NCBI GenBank assembly: GCA_013373375.1
Contig: JABXHY010000019.1
Span: forward strand, 1-64,000
Direction of reading: 5' to 3'
Length of the DNA: 64,000 nt
Source of the DNA: Gammaproteobacteria bacterium
GTDB lineage: Bacteria > Pseudomonadota > Gammaproteobacteria > Enterobacterales > Kangiellaceae
Shown: one piece after another, positions 28,591-39,621 of the stretch
Layout of the letters: every line of letters starts with the position of its first letter
How positions within the stretch are numbered: the first letter of the stretch is position 1
Notes under the pieces: generated by a model
The model's input: the letters and a program-made list of their open reading frames with translations, nothing else
Database searches by the model: none
What the model was told of the DNA's origin: nothing
Made by a program: the position numbers and the translations under genes

Positions 28591-30870
28591 ATGCTTAGTA
28601 AAGATCTTGAGCTTACATTAAACTTGGCTTTCAAAGAGGCGCGTGAGAAACGGCATGAATTTATGACCGTCGAACACTTATTGCTTGCTTTACTCGATAA
28701 CCTAATCGCGTCCAATGTCCTCCAGGCATGTGGCGCTGATATATCAGAGCTGAAAAAGCAGCTCACAGACTTTGTTGACGAGACGACTCCTTTAATCCCG
28801 CAACATGACGAAGCTCGCGAAACTCAGCCAACATTAGGCTTTCAAAGGGTTTTGCAAAGAGCCGTGTTTCATGTTCAATCTTCCGGCAAAAAAGAAGTTA
28901 CTGGCGCCAATGTGCTGGTTGCCATATTTTCAGAGCAAGAGAGCCAGGCTGTGTACTTTTTGCAGCAGCAAAAGATCTCAAGGCTCGATATCGTTAACTA
29001 CATTTCCCACGGCATTTCGAAAGTTGGCGAAGATGAAATAGATACATCCAGTCAGGCGGAAGTTGACGAAGAAGTTGCTCAAGAAGCCCAGTCTAAAACG
29101 CCTTTAGAGTCCTATGCGACCAATCTCAATGAGCTGGCGGAGGAGGGAAAAATCGACCCTCTCGTTGGACGAGCACTTGAACTTGAGCGGTGCGTTCAAG
29201 TGCTATGCCGTCGTAGAAAGAATAATCCTTTGTTTGTCGGTGAAGCTGGCGTTGGTAAAACGGCAATTGCAGAAGGCTTGGCAAAACGTATTGTCGATGA
29301 AGAGGTCCCTGAAGTCATAGCTGATGCGGTTGTTTATTCACTCGACCTTGGTGCGCTTCTTGCGGGAACTAAATACCGTGGGGACTTTGAAAAGCGCCTT
29401 AAAGCGTTACTTGCCGACCTTAAAAAGCAGGACCACGCAATTTTATTCATTGATGAAATTCATACTATCATAGGCGCAGGAGCGGCCTCTGGTGGCGTAA
29501 TGGACGCATCTAACCTGATTAAACCAATGTTGGCCAATGGGCAGCTACGCTGTATGGGCTCCACAACATTTCAGGAATATCGTGGCATTTTCGAGAAAGA
29601 CCGCGCTTTAGCAAGACGTTTCCAAAAAATTGATATTAATGAGCCGAGTGTTGATGAGACATTCGATATTCTTAAAGGCCTTAAATCTCGTTATGAAGAT
29701 CATCACAAGGTTAAATACTCTTCGCCTGCGTTAAAAGCAGCGGCTGAATTATCTGCGCGATATATCAATGACCGGCATTTACCAGATAAAGCCATTGATG
29801 TTATCGATGAAGCAGGGGCGAATCAGCGACTCCAGCCTGAAAATAAACGTAAGAAGACCATTGGCGTACACGATATCGAAGCGATTATCGCTAAAATAGC
29901 CAAAATTCCGCCAAAAACAGTATCGGCTTCTGATAAAGACTCACTTCAAAATCTTGAGAGAAATCTTAAGATGGTGGTATTTGGACAAGATACTGCAATC
30001 GAGACGTTATCGGATGCAATTAAGTTAAGCAGGTCAGGTCTCGGTATTGAAGACAAGCCTGTCGGCTCATTTTTATTTGCAGGGCCTACCGGGGTAGGAA
30101 AGACCGAGGTTACTAAACAGCTCGCCAAAATAATGGGTATTGAGTTGATTCGATTTGATATGTCTGAGTATATGGAGCGGCATACTGTTTCGAGGTTGAT
30201 CGGAGCACCTCCAGGCTACGTTGGGTATGATCAGGGTGGACTGCTCACCGAAGCGGTTAACAAAAACCCCCATTCAGTTGTTTTGCTCGATGAAATTGAG
30301 AAAGCTCATCCAGACGTTTACAACTTACTTTTACAAGTAATGGATCATGGTACGTTAACCGACAACAATGGTCGCAAAGCAGACTTTCGAAATACTATTA
30401 TTGTTATGACCACCAATGCTGGCGCGGCTGAGCTAGTCAAGCCTTCTATTGGCTTCCAGCAAAATATGAAAGACGCCGACAATGTTGAAGCCATTAACAA
30501 TACTTTTTCTCCGGAATTTAGAAACCGATTAGACGCCATTGTGTGGTTTAAAGGGTTATCGGAAGAAGTGCTCTTGTCTGTTGTTGATAAGTTTGTAGTT
30601 GAGCTGCAAACTCAGCTCGACGACAAACATGTTAACCTCGAAGTAGACATTGCAGCTCGTAAATGGTTGTGTGAGCAAGGATATGACGCCAACATGGGGG
30701 CTCGTCCGATGGCAAGAGTGATTCGCGAGCAGGTGAAAAAGCCGCTAGCTGATGAACTCTTATTTGGCCGACTGTCCAACGGTGGACAAGTCAAAATAAC
30801 TCACGTTGACGGTGCTAATGTTTTGAGTTTTGAAGTTGTCGGTAAAGAGGAAGCAGTAACGAGCGAGTAG
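28591..30870 (+). CDS. clpA: ClpA, ATPase subunit of the ClpAP protease
   Basis: Unfolds substrates and feeds them to ClpP. It has 759 residues. The double Clp N domain (about 1-145) binds ClpS. The first AAA+ module has Walker A GEAGVGKT (about 217-224), the second GPTGVGKT (about 498-505) with Walker [14 protein letters not shown]. The C-terminal D2-small domain has [11 protein letters not shown]. The ribosome site AAGGTG is well placed. A strong terminator follows. clpP is not in the window. Confidence 0.97.
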   Translation: MLSKDLELTLNLAFKEAREKRHEFMTVEHLLLALLDNLIASNVLQACGADISELKKQLTDFVDETTPLIPQHDEARETQPTLGFQRVLQRAVFHVQSSGKKEVTGANVLVAIFSEQESQAVYFLQQQKISRLDIVNYISHGISKVGEDEIDTSSQAEVDEEVAQEAQSKTPLESYATNLNELAEEGKIDPLVGRALELERCVQVLCRRRKNNPLFVGEAGVGKTAIAEGLAKRIVDEEVPEVIADAVVYSLDLGALLAGTKYRGDFEKRLKALLADLKKQDHAILFIDEIHTIIGAGAASGGVMDASNLIKPMLANGQLRCMGSTTFQEYRGIFEKDRALARRFQKIDINEPSVDETFDILKGLKSRYEDHHKVKYSSPALKAAAELSARYINDRHLPDKAIDVIDEAGANQRLQPENKRKKTIGVHDIEAIIAKIAKIPPKTVSASDKDSLQNLERNLKMVVFGQDTAIETLSDAIKLSRSGLGIEDKPVGSFLFAGPTGVGKTEVTKQLAKIMGIELIRFDMSEYMERHTVSRLIGAPPGYVGYDQGGLLTEAVNKNPHSVVLLDEIEKAHPDVYNLLLQVMDHGTLTDNNGRKADFRNTIIVMTTNAGAAELVKPSIGFQQNMKDADNVEAINNTFSPEFRNRLDAIVWFKGLSEEVLLSVVDKFVVELQTQLDDKHVNLEVDIAARKWLCEQGYDANMGARPMARVIREQVKKPLADELLFGRLSNGGQVKITHVDGANVLSFEVVGKEEAVTSE

Positions 30871-30895
30871 ATTTCAGATGCTGTTAGGTAAAATT

Positions 30896-30921
30896 AAAAA
30901 CCCGCGAGAGCGGGTTTTTTT
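30896..30921. terminator. Bidirectional terminator between clpA and infA
   Basis: AAAAACCCGC pairs with GCGGGTTTTT around GAGA, with seven T on the plus strand and A-run on the other side. It serves the convergent clpA and infA transcripts. Confidence 0.95.
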
Positions 30922-30928
30922 GATCTAT

Positions 30929-31198
<270 letters not shown>

Positions 31199-31248
31199 TC
31201 AAGCAGAGAAAATAATCAAAAATATTTACTGAACGGCTTAAAATAGGT

Positions 31249-31971
31249 TTAAGTAAGGCGTATCCAACGGTTACCGACCAGACAATCAAGAGGTCGATAT
31301 TCGGATTTGTACTTCATTTTACGACATTCTTTAACAAGATAGCCGAGATATACAAAGTCTTTGTTTTGACTTTCAGCGAATTCGATGAGTCGTAATATCG
31401 CGAGTCGTCCGAGGCTAAATTTGTCGTAGTCTGGATGGAAATAGGTATAAACCGCAGAGTAACCGTTATCTAATTCGTCTATTACAGAGCAAACAATCAG
31501 CTTATCATTGTCGAATAAAGAAAGAAATTTCGTATTCGCCCAATCGCTGAATAAAAATTCTTTGTATTGAGTTTTAGAAGGTGGATACATATCTCCGTCA
31601 GAATGTCGTTCGCTAAGGTAAAGTTCATAGAGCGCATATTGTTGGTCGTCGTAATAGGCAGATTCAAACTTCATTAAAAAGTTTTGCCCTTTTTTTAAAC
31701 AACGCTTTTGAGTGCGATTAGGCGCGAATTGAGCCACTGGCACTCGAACAGGAACACAGGCCTGACAGGTTTCGCAGTGTGGACGATAAATGTGGCTGCC
31801 ACTGCGTCGAAAACCAGTTTCACTGAGCCTCGTATACAGTTTTTGGTTAACGTGTTTTTCCGGATCCAAAAAGACCGTAGTTGCTTGCTGATCTTTCAGG
31901 TAAGAGCAACTGTGCGACGGTGTCGCATAAAAAGAAAGTTTTAATAGCTCATCAGTCGTTTCGGGTAACAC
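31249..31971 (-). CDS. bpt: Aspartate/glutamate leucyltransferase Bpt
   Basis: Adds Leu from Leu-tRNA to proteins with N-terminal Asp or Glu, making them ClpS targets. It has 240 residues. The N-terminal part has the Cys pair CSYLKDQ and the CETCQACVPVRVPV cluster (about 65-78) of the ATE family. The C-terminal GNAT-like part has LGYLVKECRKMKYKSEYRP. It lies 25 bases after aat and upstream of infA. E. coli lacks Bpt, so this species can degrade a wider set of N-termini. Confidence 0.95.
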   Translation of the reverse strand: MLPETTDELLKLSFYATPSHSCSYLKDQQATTVFLDPEKHVNQKLYTRLSETGFRRSGSHIYRPHCETCQACVPVRVPVAQFAPNRTQKRCLKKGQNFLMKFESAYYDDQQYALYELYLSERHSDGDMYPPSKTQYKEFLFSDWANTKFLSLFDNDKLIVCSVIDELDNGYSAVYTYFHPDYDKFSLGRLAILRLIEFAESQNKDFVYLGYLVKECRKMKYKSEYRPLDCLVGNRWIRLT

Positions 31972-31996
31972 AATATCACCTGCTCTGTCTTCGATA

Positions 31997-32713
31997 CTAA
32001 AATTGATAACGCTCAGTAATGTCTTGAGCTTGCCACATCTCCCGGGGCACTTTTTCGTCTCTGTATTGATAAAGATAGCTTAGAAATTCTGCTCGTGAAA
32101 CCTCTTTTGCTCCAAGGCTAAGTAAATGCGAATTTGGCATTTGGCAGTCGATAAATGGAAAGTCATGTTCATTGCACCATTTAACCAAATAGTGAAGCGC
32201 AACTTTTGATGCATTTGGTGCTCGATGAAACATAGATTCGCCAAAAAATAATTTGCCTAAGCTTATGCCATAGAGTCCGCCCACAAGTTGATCTTGCTGG
32301 CTTACTTCGATTGAGTGCGCATAACCCGCTCGATGCAGTTGTTGGTAGGCATGAATCATTTCTGCAGAAATCCAGGTAGAGGGTCTGTTTTCAACAGGTT
32401 CGGCGCAAGCTTCAATAACCTGATCAAACCGTTGATTGATAGAGATGGTGAACTCTTTTTTGCGTAATACCTTTAACATCGATTTTGATGGTGAAATTTG
32501 ATTGGTAAAGAAAGCCGCACGAGGATCAGGACTCCACCAAAAAACAGGCTCAGATGGGTTATACCACGGAAAAATTCCTTCATAGTATGCTTTGATCAGC
32601 AGTTCGTTGGATAATAAATATCCAAAGCCAAGTAGACCATTAGGTTCCACTAAGGCTTCAAGAGGTGAAGGAAAGTCTTCTGGTAACTCGATTAATGGTA
32701 ATTCTATCGACAT
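31997..32713 (-). CDS. aat: Leucyl/phenylalanyl-tRNA-protein transferase Aat
   Basis: Transfers Leu or Phe from tRNA to proteins with N-terminal Lys or Arg, the first step of the N-degron route in E. coli. It has 238 residues with FPWYNPSEPVFWWSPDPRA (about 49-67), the EVSQQDQLVGGLYGISLG stretch (about 142-159) and FGESMFHRAPNASK. It is first in aat-bpt-infA and divergent from a PilZ gene. Confidence 0.96.
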   Translation of the reverse strand: MSIELPLIELPEDFPSPLEALVEPNGLLGFGYLLSNELLIKAYYEGIFPWYNPSEPVFWWSPDPRAAFFTNQISPSKSMLKVLRKKEFTISINQRFDQVIEACAEPVENRPSTWISAEMIHAYQQLHRAGYAHSIEVSQQDQLVGGLYGISLGKLFFGESMFHRAPNASKVALHYLVKWCNEHDFPFIDCQMPNSHLLSLGAKEVSRAEFLSYLYQYRDEKVPREMWQAQDITERYQF

Positions 32714-32780
32714 GGATGACGAATCTTATTTTTAATGACTACAATAATCATATCGTGTCACAAAGAAGTAACCAATTTAA

Positions 32781-33443
32781 ATGCGATTTTCTGATTTAGG
32801 ATTAAAAATGGGAGATGTCATGCAGTTGCAGATTTCTCCCGATTCTGATGCTCGTTATCCAGTTAAGCTGCTCGGTTTTATTCCAGAGCGAAGCATCATA
32901 ATATCTGCGCCTTCGGAACAAAAAGGGCATCCCATGTTTATGAAAGAAGAGCAGTTGGTAACTCTGCGTTTTGTGGTGAACAATGTGGCAAGTGGCTTCA
33001 CTGCAAAAGTTCTGAAGATGCGTACTGATCCAGGGCCTTATTTACATTTAGAGATGCCACATCAGGTAGAGGCTGTTGAAGTTAGAAATGCAGTAAGAGT
33101 TAACACTGATTTTTCCGCAACAATTATTAATGACACTCACAACAGTAATTCGATGTCTGTCATGGTGAAAAACTTGAGTGTCTTAGGTGGTCGCTTAGAG
33201 AGCGAAAAGAAAATAGCACTCATCTCTGATCGACTAAGTATTACCATGTCACTCAATTTAGACGATGTTGAAAAATTAGTTACGCTGACTGCTGAAGTGC
33301 GAAACAAAGGCATTTTAGAACAAGAGGGCGGAACGGGCATCAACTGGTATGGATTTAATTTTCTATTTACCGATGAAGAAGATCGTCTTTTGCTAAAAGC
33401 ATATGTTTATCAGGAAATTCTTCGCTCACTGCATTTACTATGA
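32781..33443 (+). CDS. PilZ-domain protein with YcgR-like N-terminal domain
   Basis: Predicted cyclic di-GMP receptor. It has 220 residues from ATG 32781; ATG 32808, which has a better AGGA site upstream, is a possible start and would remove 9 residues. Residues about 10-100 resemble the YcgR N-domain (YPVKLLGFIPERSIIISAP). The PilZ part has the RxxxR element RNAVR (about 109-113) followed by NLSVLGGRLES (NxSxxG form, about 142-152). Both ligand-binding signatures are whole. YcgR brakes flagella in E. coli; here no flagellar gene is near, so the target is unknown. Confidence 0.87.
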   Translation: MRFSDLGLKMGDVMQLQISPDSDARYPVKLLGFIPERSIIISAPSEQKGHPMFMKEEQLVTLRFVVNNVASGFTAKVLKMRTDPGPYLHLEMPHQVEAVEVRNAVRVNTDFSATIINDTHNSNSMSVMVKNLSVLGGRLESEKKIALISDRLSITMSLNLDDVEKLVTLTAEVRNKGILEQEGGTGINWYGFNFLFTDEEDRLLLKAYVYQEILRSLHLL

Positions 33444-33483
33444 AATTAGATGAAGCTGTTTAAGGTTGTTTAAGCTTTTTACA

Positions 33484-33511
33484 GAAAAGGCCAGATTACT
33501 CTGGCCTTTTC
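33484..33511. terminator. Bidirectional terminator between the PilZ gene and trxB
   Basis: GAAAAGGCCAG pairs with CTGGCCTTTTC around ATTACT. It is placed between two convergent genes. Confidence 0.9.
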
Positions 33512-33537
33512 TGTATATTTAAGGAACTTTATAAAGA

Positions 33538-34509
<972 letters not shown>

Positions 34510-34619
34510 TCATGATTAGTGGGGTAAGTTTATCGACTCGCTCTCTGAGTAACAATCCTATTAAATCGATAATCGTATTCTATTTTAACTTAGATAGCTG
34601 GGTTGGCTAAAGAGTAAAC

Positions 34620-34650
34620 AAAAAAGGCCATCCAGTGTGGATGACCTTTA
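34620..34650 (-). terminator. Rho-independent terminator of ald
   Basis: On the minus strand AAAGGTCATCC pairs with GGATGGCCTTT (one G-T pair) around ACACT, followed by a T-run. It lies 77 bases after the ald stop. Confidence 0.88.
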
Positions 34651-34726
34651 ATTGACTCATTGCAACTCATATGAACTGCAAGTGATCAGTTATTGCAGTT
34701 AAAGAGCATTAAAGACCTGTTTAAAA

Positions 34727-35845
34727 TTAAAGGCCTAATGCAGTTTTAGGATCGACGAAGGTCAAGTTTTGACTTTCTGCGACACTTCTATGAGTCACTT
34801 TTCCGCGATAGATATTCAAGCCATTCATCAAATGAGGATCTTGCTCTAACGCAGCTTTATAGCCACGGTTTGCGAGTTGAATGATGTAAGGTAATGTCGC
34901 GTTATTGAGTGCAAATGTAGACGTAAAAGGAACCGCTCCTGGCATGTTGGCAACACAATAATGAACCACGTCATCCACGATGTAAGTTGGCTCTGCATGA
35001 GTGGTTGCTTTAGAGGTTTCAAAGCAACCGCCTTGATCAATTGCTACATCTACAACGGCAGCGCCAGGTTTCATTTGGCGTACCATCTCTTTGGTCACTA
35101 ATTTAGGAGCAGAAGCTCCTGGAATTAATACTCCACCAATAACTAAGTCCGCTTCCAGTACATGTCGCTCTAGCGCATCTTTTGATGAGAACACGGTTTC
35201 TACCGCTGCGCAAAATTGAACGTTGGTTCGACGCAAAACATCGATGTTACGGTCAAGCAGAACAACTTGTGCTCCCATACCAACCGCTATTTGTGCTGCG
35301 TTGTTACCAACAACGCCTCCACCAATAATGACCACTTTAGCAGGTGAAACACCTGGCACTCCGCCAAGTAACATGCCACGACCTGAGCGAGATTTCTCTA
35401 AACATTGAGCTCCAGCTTGGATCGACATACGACCTGCTACTTCTGACATTGGCGCCAATAAAGGTAAGCCTCCAGTTGGAGAGGTAACCGTTTCATAAGC
35501 AATACAAATAGCACCACTTTTGATTAAGTCTTCTGTTTGTGGAACGTCTGGCGCCAGATGCAGATAGGTGAATAAAATTTGACCATCGCGGATCATTTTA
35601 CGTTCATCAGCAAGAGGCTCTTTTACTTTCACAATCATTTCAGCTTCGGCAAAGACTTCAGCTGCAGTTGGTTTAATAGTTGCACCCACAGCTTTATAGT
35701 CATCATCCGTAAAACCGATACCGATTCCTGCATTATGTTCCACAATAACATCGTGCCCGTGAGCAATCAGTTCTCTGACGCTTGCCGGTACCATTCCTAC
35801 ACGATACTCGTGGTTTTTTATTTCTTTGGGTACACCAATGAGCAT
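34727..35845 (-). CDS. ald: Alanine dehydrogenase
   Basis: Converts L-alanine to pyruvate and ammonia with NAD. It has 372 residues from ATG 35845, which has GGAGAG upstream; the open frame to 35923 is non-coding lead. The start MLIGVPKEIKNHEYRVGM is typical, with substrate-binding Lys in VKVKEPL (about K75) and His in FTYLHLAPD (about H96). The NAD motif GGGVVGNNAA is near 175-184. It is divergent from lrp, which regulates alanine and leucine metabolism in many bacteria, so Lrp is the expected regulator. Confidence 0.96.
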   Translation of the reverse strand: MLIGVPKEIKNHEYRVGMVPASVRELIAHGHDVIVEHNAGIGIGFTDDDYKAVGATIKPTAAEVFAEAEMIVKVKEPLADERKMIRDGQILFTYLHLAPDVPQTEDLIKSGAICIAYETVTSPTGGLPLLAPMSEVAGRMSIQAGAQCLEKSRSGRGMLLGGVPGVSPAKVVIIGGGVVGNNAAQIAVGMGAQVVLLDRNIDVLRRTNVQFCAAVETVFSSKDALERHVLEADLVIGGVLIPGASAPKLVTKEMVRQMKPGAAVVDVAIDQGGCFETSKATTHAEPTYIVDDVVHYCVANMPGAVPFTSTFALNNATLPYIIQLANRGYKAALEQDPHLMNGLNIYRGKVTHRSVAESQNLTFVDPKTALGL

Positions 35846-35991
35846 GTTTATTCTCTCCACAGATAGACATTTCCGACTTAATAAGGCGGCAGAGTATACT
35901 GCGTTCTTCGAAAAATAAATCACTTTAATTTTATCTTAAACACTATAAAATACTAACCAATGTGATTTAAATAGTGAGAATGACTGGTTAG

Positions 35992-36468
35992 ATGGCGGAA
36001 TCTGGAAGAATCCTCGATAGAATTGATAAGTCAATATTAAGAGAGCTACAGCGCGATGGTCGAATGGCGAACGTGGAGCTTGCCAAGCGAGTAGGCTTAA
36101 GTGCCACGCCTTGCTTGGAGCGAGTAAAGCGGTTGGAAAAAGAGGGTTATATTAGAGGCTACTCGGCTAATGTTAATCCACAAAAATTAAATTATGGATT
36201 GTTGGTTTTTGTCGAAATTACTCTGGAGAAAACTTCGCCAGATGTTTTTAGTGAGTTTAAAGGCGCCGTTAAAGACTTACACGAAGTATTGGAATGTCAT
36301 TTGGTAAGTGGTGATTTTGATTATTTACTTAAAGCGCGGGTGGTGGATATGGCTGCCTACCGTACTTTATTGGGCGAAACTCTATTAACGTTGCCGGGTG
36401 TAAGCGAGTCGCGTACTTATGTGGTAATGGAAGAGGTTAAGGAATCTTTTGAGATCCACATTGCCTAA
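35992..36468 (+). CDS. lrp: Leucine-responsive regulatory protein Lrp
   Basis: Global transcription factor of the Lrp/AsnC family. It has 158 residues: helix-turn-helix (about 10-60, with NVELAKRVGLSATPCLERVKR) and a C-terminal RAM ligand domain (ECHLVSGDFDYLLKARV, LPGVSESRTYVVMEEVK). It is very like E. coli Lrp and is followed by ftsK, lolA, rarA and serS as there. It is divergent from ald with a 146-base AT-rich gap, where it probably binds. Confidence 0.96.
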   Translation: MAESGRILDRIDKSILRELQRDGRMANVELAKRVGLSATPCLERVKRLEKEGYIRGYSANVNPQKLNYGLLVFVEITLEKTSPDVFSEFKGAVKDLHEVLECHLVSGDFDYLLKARVVDMAAYRTLLGETLLTLPGVSESRTYVVMEEVKESFEIHIA

Positions 36469-36534
36469 TCAATTATCGAAGAGGACATGATATGATAGCG
36501 TCCACAGGAAGTCTGTTGTACAGGATTATTAACT

Positions 36535-38856
36535 TTGGCTAAACAACTCCAAAAAAATGAACAATCAAGTTCAAAGTTAGTGTCTCCACTCGCCGCTCGA
36601 GTGAGGGAAGGCGTTGTCATATGCCTAGGTGCATTGGCTATATTTTTATTACTGGCATTGAGCACCTATCACTATCAGGATCCCGGCTGGACATACACTG
36701 GCGCGGGGGATTTAGTGCACAACTCTGCAGGTAGAGCTGGGGCATGGCTGGCTGATGTCTTTTTACAGCTTTTCGGTTATCTGGCTTATGTTTTTCCTTT
36801 TATGGTTTGCTATGTCGCCTTTTTAATTTTTCAAGAGCGTAAGTTAATCGAGCGCCATGATTGGTATTACTGGTTGCTGCGAGGCATTGGTTTTTTATTA
36901 ACCATTTTAGCGGGCACAGCTATTGCCAGCCTAAACTTCCAAGACCCAATCGTTCAACCGAGTTACTCAGCTGGTGGTGTTTTTGGTCGTTTATTTGGTG
37001 ATGCATTATTTCATGCATTTAATGCACTCGGGACCACATTAGTTTTGTTAGCTTTATTTTTAACTGGTTTTACATTGTTCACCGGTTTGTCCTGGTTTAA
37101 GTTAATGGATGCGATTGGTGAAAAAGTTTTAAATACTTTTGAGTGGATCAGTTTAAAACTGGCAGAGTTAAAAGAACAACGAACAGAACGCAAGCAGGTT
37201 CAAGAGAAAAAGGAAACGCGACAGAAAGCTATTGCGATTGCGCAAGAAAAAAGAGATTCGCGCCAGCCAATTAGAATTGAACCCGTTGTTAATAAAATTG
37301 AACCTTCAAATCGGGCAGTAAAAGAAAAGCAGCAAAAGTTGTTTGATGAGCCAGTGGTTGGCGAATTGCCTCCTATGGATTTGCTCGATGAACCTGAAGA
37401 AAATAAACATCCAATTTCGTCTGAGTCACTCGAGGCTATGTCTCGACTGGTAGAGTTAAAGTTGGCGGATTTTGGTATTCAAGCAGAAGTGGTGGCGGTG
37501 AATCCCGGTCCAGTCATTACGCGGTACGAGTTGGATTTGGCGCCGGGTGTCAAAGTCAGCAAGATTACCGGATTGGCAAAAGATTTAGCGAGGGCTCTTG
37601 CATCGGTCAGTGTGCGAGTCGTCGAAGTTATTCCCGGTAAACCTTACATAGGTATCGAGTTACCGAACGAGCATCGCGAAATTGTTCGATTAAAAGAAGT
37701 CGTTGGGTCGAAAGAGTTTGACTCCTCGCGTTCTAATTTAAGCATGGCGTTGGGCAAAGATATTTCAGGTAATCCGGTAGTTATCGACCTCGCTAAAATG
37801 CCACATTTACTCGTTGCGGGTACAACAGGTTCCGGTAAGTCGGTCGGCTTAAACGCCATGCTGGTAAGCATTTTATATAAATCATCACCGGAAGATGTTC
37901 GATTCATTATGATTGATCCTAAGATGCTAGAACTTTCGGTTTATGACGGTATTCCTCATTTACTTACTCCCGTCGTGACCGATGTAAAAGAATCTGCAAA
38001 CGCGCTGCGTTGGAGTGTTGCTGAAATGGAGCGTCGATACCGCTTAATGGCGGCAATGGGAGTAAGAAATCTGGCCGGTTACAACCGCAAAATTCGAGAT
38101 GCGATAAAAGCAGGTGAACCCATTCGAGATCCACTGTGGACGCCTCAAGATGATATGAGTGATGAACCTTCTGAGCTTGGCACCTTGCCACAAATAGTAA
38201 TTGTTATTGATGAGCTTGCCGACATGATGATGATTGTCGGAAAGAAAGTTGAAGAGCTCATTGCCCGGATCGCGCAGAAAGCTCGTGCCGCAGGCATCCA
38301 CCTGATATTAGCGACTCAACGTCCGTCGGTAGACGTTATCACAGGCTTAATTAAAGCAAACGTGCCGTCTCGAATTGCTTTTCAGGTATCTTCAAGAATT
38401 GACTCTCGCACTATTTTAGATCAAATGGGCGCAGAACATTTGTTAGGGCAGGGAGATATGTTGTATCTGCCAGCGGGTAAAAATATACCTGAGCGTGTGC
38501 ATGGTGCCTTTGTTGATGATGACGAAGTGCATCGAGTCGTGGCTGATTGGCAAAAACGGGGAGAGCCTGATTTTGAAGAATCCATTACCAGCGGTGTTTC
38601 TGAAACTGAAATGATGGGGATTCCAAAAGGCAGCGAAGAAGAGGCTAATGCAGAACGTGATGAGTTGTACGATCAAGCAGTTGCTATAGTAACGGAATCG
38701 CGTCGAGCCTCGATCTCGGGAATTCAGCGTCGCCTTAAAATTGGATACAATCGTGCCGCTCGTATGATTGAAGAAATGGAAGCTGCTGGTGTCGTAACAG
38801 AGATGCAATCTAATGGTATGCGAGAAGTCATTGCTCCACCACCGCCAAAACATTAA
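36535..38856 (+). CDS. ftsK: DNA translocase FtsK
   Basis: Septal DNA pump that clears the chromosome terminus and activates XerCD. It has 773 residues from a TTG start, with AGGA 9 bases upstream. The N-terminal part has four membrane segments (about 27-190), and a short charged linker follows (195-285). The motor has Walker A GTTGSGKS (about 431-438) and Walker B-type [12 protein letters not shown]. The C-terminal gamma winged helix (about 710-765, [18 protein letters not shown]) reads KOPS sites. It is shorter than E. coli FtsK (over 1300 residues), because the linker is short. Confidence 0.96.
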   Translation: MAKQLQKNEQSSSKLVSPLAARVREGVVICLGALAIFLLLALSTYHYQDPGWTYTGAGDLVHNSAGRAGAWLADVFLQLFGYLAYVFPFMVCYVAFLIFQERKLIERHDWYYWLLRGIGFLLTILAGTAIASLNFQDPIVQPSYSAGGVFGRLFGDALFHAFNALGTTLVLLALFLTGFTLFTGLSWFKLMDAIGEKVLNTFEWISLKLAELKEQRTERKQVQEKKETRQKAIAIAQEKRDSRQPIRIEPVVNKIEPSNRAVKEKQQKLFDEPVVGELPPMDLLDEPEENKHPISSESLEAMSRLVELKLADFGIQAEVVAVNPGPVITRYELDLAPGVKVSKITGLAKDLARALASVSVRVVEVIPGKPYIGIELPNEHREIVRLKEVVGSKEFDSSRSNLSMALGKDISGNPVVIDLAKMPHLLVAGTTGSGKSVGLNAMLVSILYKSSPEDVRFIMIDPKMLELSVYDGIPHLLTPVVTDVKESANALRWSVAEMERRYRLMAAMGVRNLAGYNRKIRDAIKAGEPIRDPLWTPQDDMSDEPSELGTLPQIVIVIDELADMMMIVGKKVEELIARIAQKARAAGIHLILATQRPSVDVITGLIKANVPSRIAFQVSSRIDSRTILDQMGAEHLLGQGDMLYLPAGKNIPERVHGAFVDDDEVHRVVADWQKRGEPDFEESITSGVSETEMMGIPKGSEEEANAERDELYDQAVAIVTESRRASISGIQRRLKIGYNRAARMIEEMEAAGVVTEMQSNGMREVIAPPPPKH

Positions 38857-38869
38857 TCAGGAAAAATTA

Positions 38870-39613
38870 ATGAATCGATTAGTTGTTGTTTTTATTTTGA
38901 CGTTAACTCACAAATTCGCAGTTGGTTTCGACAACAAGGCAACTAGCAATGTTGTAGAGGTAAGTGCATCTGCGGTTAGCCAATTAAGCAATAGTGATTC
39001 AACGGTTAGGCAGTCGAGCGAAAGCGACCTAAATGAGTTTGTTGAATTGACCTCGAAAATAAAAAGTTTAAAAGCTGAGTTTAAGCAAACAATTTCCGAT
39101 CAATTTGGAACTAAGAAAGATCAGACACTTGGAAACTTTGTTATCAAAAAGCCTGCAAAATTTATTTGGGAAACTGTAAGTCCATTTGAGCAACTCATAG
39201 TGTCAAATGGTAAAAGCTTATGGACCTTTGACCAAGATCTTGATCAAGTCAATATTCAAGATTTGAATACTGCGGTAGGTAACACGCCCGTTTTTTTACT
39301 TGAAGCCAATAAAAACGAGTTAGCAAAAACCTTTAATGTAAAAAAGTTGCTCTCGGGTGAAGAAACATCTGCCACTTATGAGCTTACACCAAAAGAACCT
39401 GGTTATGCATTTGAGAGAATGATGGTTCTATTCAAGTCTGGTGTACTCAATGAAATCTTCCTAATTGATACTTTAGGTCAGCAAACTGTCGTTCAGTTAA
39501 CTGATGTTGCGCAGAATATCACCATTGAAGACTCTGAATTTGAATTCACTCCGCCTGATTCAGTGGATGTGATGGACTCTCGGCAACCGACCACTGACGA
39601 AACTGCGCAGTAG
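38870..39613 (+). CDS. lolA: Outer-membrane lipoprotein carrier protein LolA
   Basis: Periplasmic chaperone that carries lipoproteins from LolCDE to LolB. ATG 38870 follows AGGAAAA and gives 247 residues with a signal peptide (about 1-19). The mature part starts with an unusual Ser-rich stretch of about 40 residues before the LolA fold (IKSLKAEFKQTISD, GNFVIKKPAKFIWETVSPFE with the conserved Trp and Pro). It lies between ftsK (14-base gap) and rarA (9 bases) in a clear operon. Confidence 0.93.
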   Translation: MNRLVVVFILTLTHKFAVGFDNKATSNVVEVSASAVSQLSNSDSTVRQSSESDLNEFVELTSKIKSLKAEFKQTISDQFGTKKDQTLGNFVIKKPAKFIWETVSPFEQLIVSNGKSLWTFDQDLDQVNIQDLNTAVGNTPVFLLEANKNELAKTFNVKKLLSGEETSATYELTPKEPGYAFERMMVLFKSGVLNEIFLIDTLGQQTVVQLTDVAQNITIEDSEFEFTPPDSVDVMDSRQPTTDETAQ

Positions 39614-39621
39614 GCAACATT

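Noticed and set aside
35846-35923. 26-residue extension of alanine dehydrogenase
   Set aside because: The extension has no family match, and ATG 35845 has a good ribosome site GGAGAG.
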